Source: Rotaria sordida (taxonomy: Eukaryota; Rotifera; Eurotatoria; Philodinida; Philodinidae). Taken from it: DNA of 64,000 nt. The stretch spans positions 186,001-250,000 of the forward strand of contig CAJNOL010000109.1 in the NCBI GenBank assembly GCA_905250125.1. The letters are read 5' to 3'. Each line of letters opens with the position of its first letter. Position 1 is the first letter of the stretch. Shown in pieces: positions 60,759-64,000 of this stretch. The position numbers and the translations under genes were made by a program. The notes under the pieces were generated by a model. That model saw only the letters and a program-made list of their open reading frames with translations. It was not told the origin of the DNA and did not search any database.

Positions 60759-61218
60759 GATCAATTTAATATAGACGTAAAGATAATAAACTTCCTATTA
60801 AACAAAGTTTAATATCATCGAAAATGCTTTGTTTCTTTCTAGAATGGACCTCACATTCTAATAGTTTTAATTGAAATTTGAAATTGAATTACGAAGTCAG
60901 ACATTCTCTTCATCATATAAAACTTTTATTTGATCAAATAAATAAAAATTGACCTTTTTTCTTCTTTCAAAATTATCCTGTTTCTTGTCGATAAAATTTA
61001 ATAGCTATTAAACCTTTATCATTAAGGTTAATATGAAATATTTATAAAAGATGAAGAAAAAAAAATTCTTTTTCATAGACAAAAATTTATTATGAACTGC
61101 GGTTTAAATCAATCAACAATATCTAATTTAAGCACATTCAGAAAACACAAGTCATACGAATACAAAAGTTCTAATCAATATCTATACTTAATATTTAAAA
61201 AAAACAAAAAGACAAAGA
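60759..61218. other. Convergent intergenic region
   Basis: 460 bp between the stops of the deacetylase (plus) and the four-helix protein (minus). It presumably holds both 3' untranslated regions. No other feature. Confidence 0.5.
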
Positions 61219-61665
61219 TTATAATTTAAACATATCAATAGTTGATCCTTTTTGTTTTAAATGAAAACAAAGAGCAATTAATGCACTTGCACTCAATCCA
61301 CAACAAACATCTAATGCAATAAATGAACCTTGTTGTTGTTCACTAATATTATTATCATTTATAAAAACATATAAATAAATAATAAAAATTAATTGAAGAC
61401 CAATAAAAAGTGCCAAAAATTTTAAAAATAATCTTAAATGAAGATAATCATGATATAATAGGACATATATGCCAATAATACATATAATAATTGCTAATAT
61501 ACCAATTGACAAACCAAAATTGATAATAAGAAGAGATAAAGAATGAAAATAACCTAGAATAACACCAACTATTGAAATACCACTTAAACCCATAAGAATT
61601 AGCATTATTTCCGCTATGAATGATGTTGAAGACGTCAAAATTGTCATTTTTTTATCTTCTTCCAT
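61219..61665 (-). CDS. Small four-transmembrane protein, function unknown
   Basis: An intronless 148-residue frame with four clear hydrophobic segments: about 16-39 (FIAEIMLILMGLSGISIVGV), 45-70 (LLIINFGLSIGILAIIICII), 78-103 (FLKFLALFIGLQLIFIIYLY) and 116-135 (ALDVCCGLSASALIALCF). The N-terminus is acidic and short, and both ends are likely cytosolic. The arrangement is reminiscent of small tetraspan proteins, but the loop between helices 3 and 4 is short and lacks the CCG of a large tetraspanin loop; a CCG is present inside helix 4 instead. No family is claimed. Confidence 0.65.
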   Translation of the reverse strand: MEEDKKMTILTSSTSFIAEIMLILMGLSGISIVGVILGYFHSLSLLIINFGLSIGILAIIICIIGIYVLLYHDYLHLRLFLKFLALFIGLQLIFIIYLYVFINDNNISEQQQGSFIALDVCCGLSASALIALCFHLKQKGSTIDMFKL

Positions 61666-62199
61666 TATACTACTACTACTATCGAATAGTTTGAATAATG
61701 TCTTCTATTCAATGTTTAAATAACTATAGATCTCTATGACAACGGGCAACTATGTAACTAAGTTCAACTAGAAATGAATAAGAAGTAAAAGGTGAATAAA
61801 GAAAAAAAAAAAGGATCAAAATAATGTATAAAATAAGTGAACTGTGTTCACTGATCATACCCGACAGAAAGAAAAGAAAGAAATGAAATATAAAATAAAA
61901 CTTGTCTCATATGACGATTCATATTCATGGATTAAAAGAAAAAATAAAAAGTTTTTTTTTTATTTTATATGTTTAGTCGTAATCATACTTTCTTTTAGTT
62001 GCATAGACAAAAACAAAAATGATTGATTACTTACAATAATTATTTAGAGTCAGTTGCAAAGTATTGATGATTTATTTTATTTTTGTATTAATGAAAATGA
62101 TTGATAAATATCAACTTGATAAGAAGGAGTTAATTAATGATGATTAACATTAAATACTTTCCATTTTTCCTTGTTTTTCAATATCTAGATTACAGTTTA
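61666..62199. other. Intergenic, no gene seen
   Basis: AT-rich sequence upstream of the four-helix gene. A 60-codon plus-strand frame near 61844 is K-rich low complexity and not supported. Confidence 0.4.
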
Positions 62200-62804
62200 T
62201 ACAGGATATGCTAAAAGCAAGGAAATACAAAATTTTTGTTTTAACTTTGCCTCTATATATGAATAATAAAATCTCTTATTTATATTACATATACTAGATA
62301 GTGATAGTTAGAGGCATAGCATTATTATCCGCCTCTGGTCCCTATAGTTTCTTTGAAAATTACACTGATGTATCTTGTATATTTTTTTGTGACTATAGCA
62401 AAACTGATTTTTTTCTGGTCGAATTTTATTTTCGTTTTTTTTTGTCTGATTGGATCGATTTGCAGAATAAATCGGCTTATATTATTCTTTTTGAATTCCT
62501 TTAAGATAAAACAGTGAAAAAAAAATGAATACAAATGTAGTTTATTCTGCAAATCGGTACAGTCAGACGAAAAGTGGTAATCAAATTCGATAAGGAAGCA
62601 ATAATTCCTGTTCCAGTTAAATAGGAGTATACAAGATACACTGGTATGTTGTTGAAACAAACTATTGAGGCCAGACATTGATAATATGCTACACCTCTGA
62701 CTACTACTACCTGATATATGTGGTATAAATAAGAGATTTTATTATTCATGTATAGCAACGATATCAAAAAATTTTGTGTTTTCTTACTTCTGGCTCATTC
62801 TGTA
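62200..62804. mobile_element. Long foldback/MITE, ~605 bp, TA-flanked
   Basis: The left end TACAGGATATGCTAAAAGCA and the right end read inward TACAGAATGAGCCAGAAGTA open arms that stay alignable to the centre near 62502 (~270 bp each). They share TGAATAATAAAATCTCTTAT, TAGAGGCATAGCA / CAGAGGTGTAGCA and a GATTTGCAGAATAAA-like centre. The TACAGG start resembles Tc1/mariner MITEs. Open frames on both strands inside are mirror artefacts. Confidence 0.85.
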
Positions 62805-63127
62805 TATAAATGCTTGTCGTTTATTCTTTATTATTCATAAATTTGTGTTATACCTCTTGAATATAATAATTAATTTCTATTCATATCGTAATATAAACTT
62901 TGAAACTTAGTACGTTCGACCATACGATACTAGATTAAATTAATAATTAGGAATCATGCAAAGCAGGAAAATAAATTCAAGTTAATTTATTGACTTTTAT
63001 TAAAAAAAGGAAAAATCTAGTTATATCTTCTAATTTAATTTTTGAAAAAAAAAGTTCTATATAATCTTTTTCTTTTTATGAATGATCACTGGAGTTTGTC
63101 AAGATAAGTGTTCCGTTGTTCTATAGT
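62805..63127. other. Intergenic, no gene seen
   Basis: AT-rich spacer between the foldback and the broken coding fragment. Confidence 0.4.
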
Positions 63128-63450
63128 TCATTGAAAACTAATCTCAGGTTCTTCAAGTCCATTAACAAACACAGTTGGTGATACATGAACGTCACATTTT
63201 CTTACATATTTAATAGGATATCGGAGATCAATTATAATTGCATTTTTTGCATGGGATTCCGTTTGTTTTATACGAAACAAATTTCTATCAAATTGAATTT
63301 CTATTCATAAATTTCTACTTGAGATTTTCCTTCAACATATTCATCAAAGAATTTGAATATGCAGCATATTTTGGCAAAAATTTCCTTCGTTTTGTCGTTC
63401 GTGTAAATATTAATCTTTGGGATATCGTCAACTAAATGATATAAAAAACA
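63128..63450 (-). pseudogene. Broken fragment resembling the end of a DsbA-like thioredoxin-fold protein
   Basis: On the minus strand, 63229 down to 63128 reads NAIIIDLRYPIKYVRKCDVH then VSPTVFVNGLEEPEISFQ and stops. The C-x2-H-V-S-P-T-V-F-V-N-G pattern is typical of the cis-Pro region of DsbA-like thioredoxin-fold proteins. Upstream, after an apparent acceptor near 63436, a second segment (DDIPKINIYTNDKTKEIFAK then FFDEYVEG) is in another frame and meets a stop at about 63303 with no room for an intron. It may be a frameshifted 3' remnant, or a gene with a sequencing error. Confidence 0.4.
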
Positions 63451-64000
63451 ATAAAAGAAGTATTTAACTTTGTTTTTCTGTTTCACCACACGTTATGCAT
63501 ACGTCATCATACAAGGTGGCAAGCAAGACGAAATTTTTAAAGAGAGAAAAAAGAGATTGTTTTCTCTCCACAACTATCTCTCATATCTTTGATGAATAAT
63601 AAATTCAATCACAAGATTTTCATGTCATTACGGATTATAAAACACGTTCAAAAATATCTCATAAAACAAATAAAATCATAATCTAGCAGGATGATTACCA
63701 ATAGATATTTACTCTTTTGTATATCTCACAGAAAATAATATAACTTTAATACAACAATTATCTGCTTAAAAGATTTATCTCAAAATAAATCTATAATGTG
63801 TAAAATCTATTTGAACAAAAGCAAAAACCGAAACTAACTATGAAGACCATGCGTAAACGTTTTTCAAAGGATTTGTAGAATATTTTAAAAGTCAATAAAT
63901 AAAAAACTTCTATTGTAAGAACGATAAGAGAAATTATTGTTGCCCGAACTTTGACATGTATAGAGTTGGAAATAATATTTTTCTAGGGAGGCACCACTAT
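63451..64000. other. Window end, no gene seen
   Basis: AT-rich sequence. Minus-strand exons upstream of the thioredoxin-like fragment would be expected here if it were a live gene. Only a weak stretch (LLATLYDDVCITCGETEK near 63460-63530) has some coding character. Confidence 0.35.

Noticed and set aside
62301-62767. Open frames on both strands around 62.3-62.8 kb
   Set aside because: They are mirror images produced by the inverted arms of the foldback element.

Overview
The window is an AT-rich eukaryotic nuclear scaffold. Its genes have many short AT-rich GT..AG introns, and it carries many decayed DNA transposons and foldback repeats plus one 100-N assembly gap (34320-34419). The protein set suggests an invertebrate, most likely a bdelloid rotifer. 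The pointers are an intronless rhodopsin-like receptor of a divergent type, a spiralian-style neuropeptide F, and intronless bacterial-looking metabolic genes sitting among intron-rich animal genes. The species assignment is inference.

Layout. 71-1390 (-): eight-exon coiled-coil protein. 3395-4411 (-): seven-helix receptor. About 4.4-11.6 kb: no intact gene, but a cluster of transposon remnants that includes a hAT-type MITE nested in a Tc1/mariner-type MITE, and a frameshifted pseudogene. 11620-13610 (+): ten-exon coiled-coil protein. 13749-14325 (+): calmodulin-like protein. 14613-17379 (+): malate/L-lactate dehydrogenase (Ldh_2 family) with a probable mitochondrial leader. 17669-23648 (+): M1 zinc aminopeptidase. 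25712-35095 (+): an AMPK gamma-subunit locus with two candidate first exons and a C-terminal CBS pair; the first CBS pair is missing, presumably in the N gap. About 35-49 kb: gene-poor and repeat-rich, including a 6.3-kb Tc1-type composite (38.2-44.5 kb) with a dead transposase, a hairpin MITE, a 21-bp minisatellite and a ~580-bp near-perfect palindrome.

From 49.3 kb the window is gene-dense again. It holds a neuropeptide F precursor (49327-49866, +), an OTU-domain cysteine protease (50121-50954, -), an intronless bacterial-type quinolinate phosphoribosyltransferase (51487-52341, +), an SHPRH-type SNF2/PHD/RING protein in 13 exons (52907-59838, +), an intronless NodB-type polysaccharide deacetylase (60000-60758, +) and a small four-helix membrane protein (61219-61665, -). 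The end of the window has another long foldback element and a broken thioredoxin-fold-like fragment.

The genes do not form one pathway; each is an independent eukaryotic transcription unit. The main points of interest are the neuropeptide F gene with its family-typical split-arginine intron, two probable horizontally acquired enzymes, an SHPRH whose DEAQ box lies on a 19-nt microexon and which has no room for the linker-histone domain, an aminopeptidase with an altered GAMEN motif, and the unusual density of long inverted-repeat elements.
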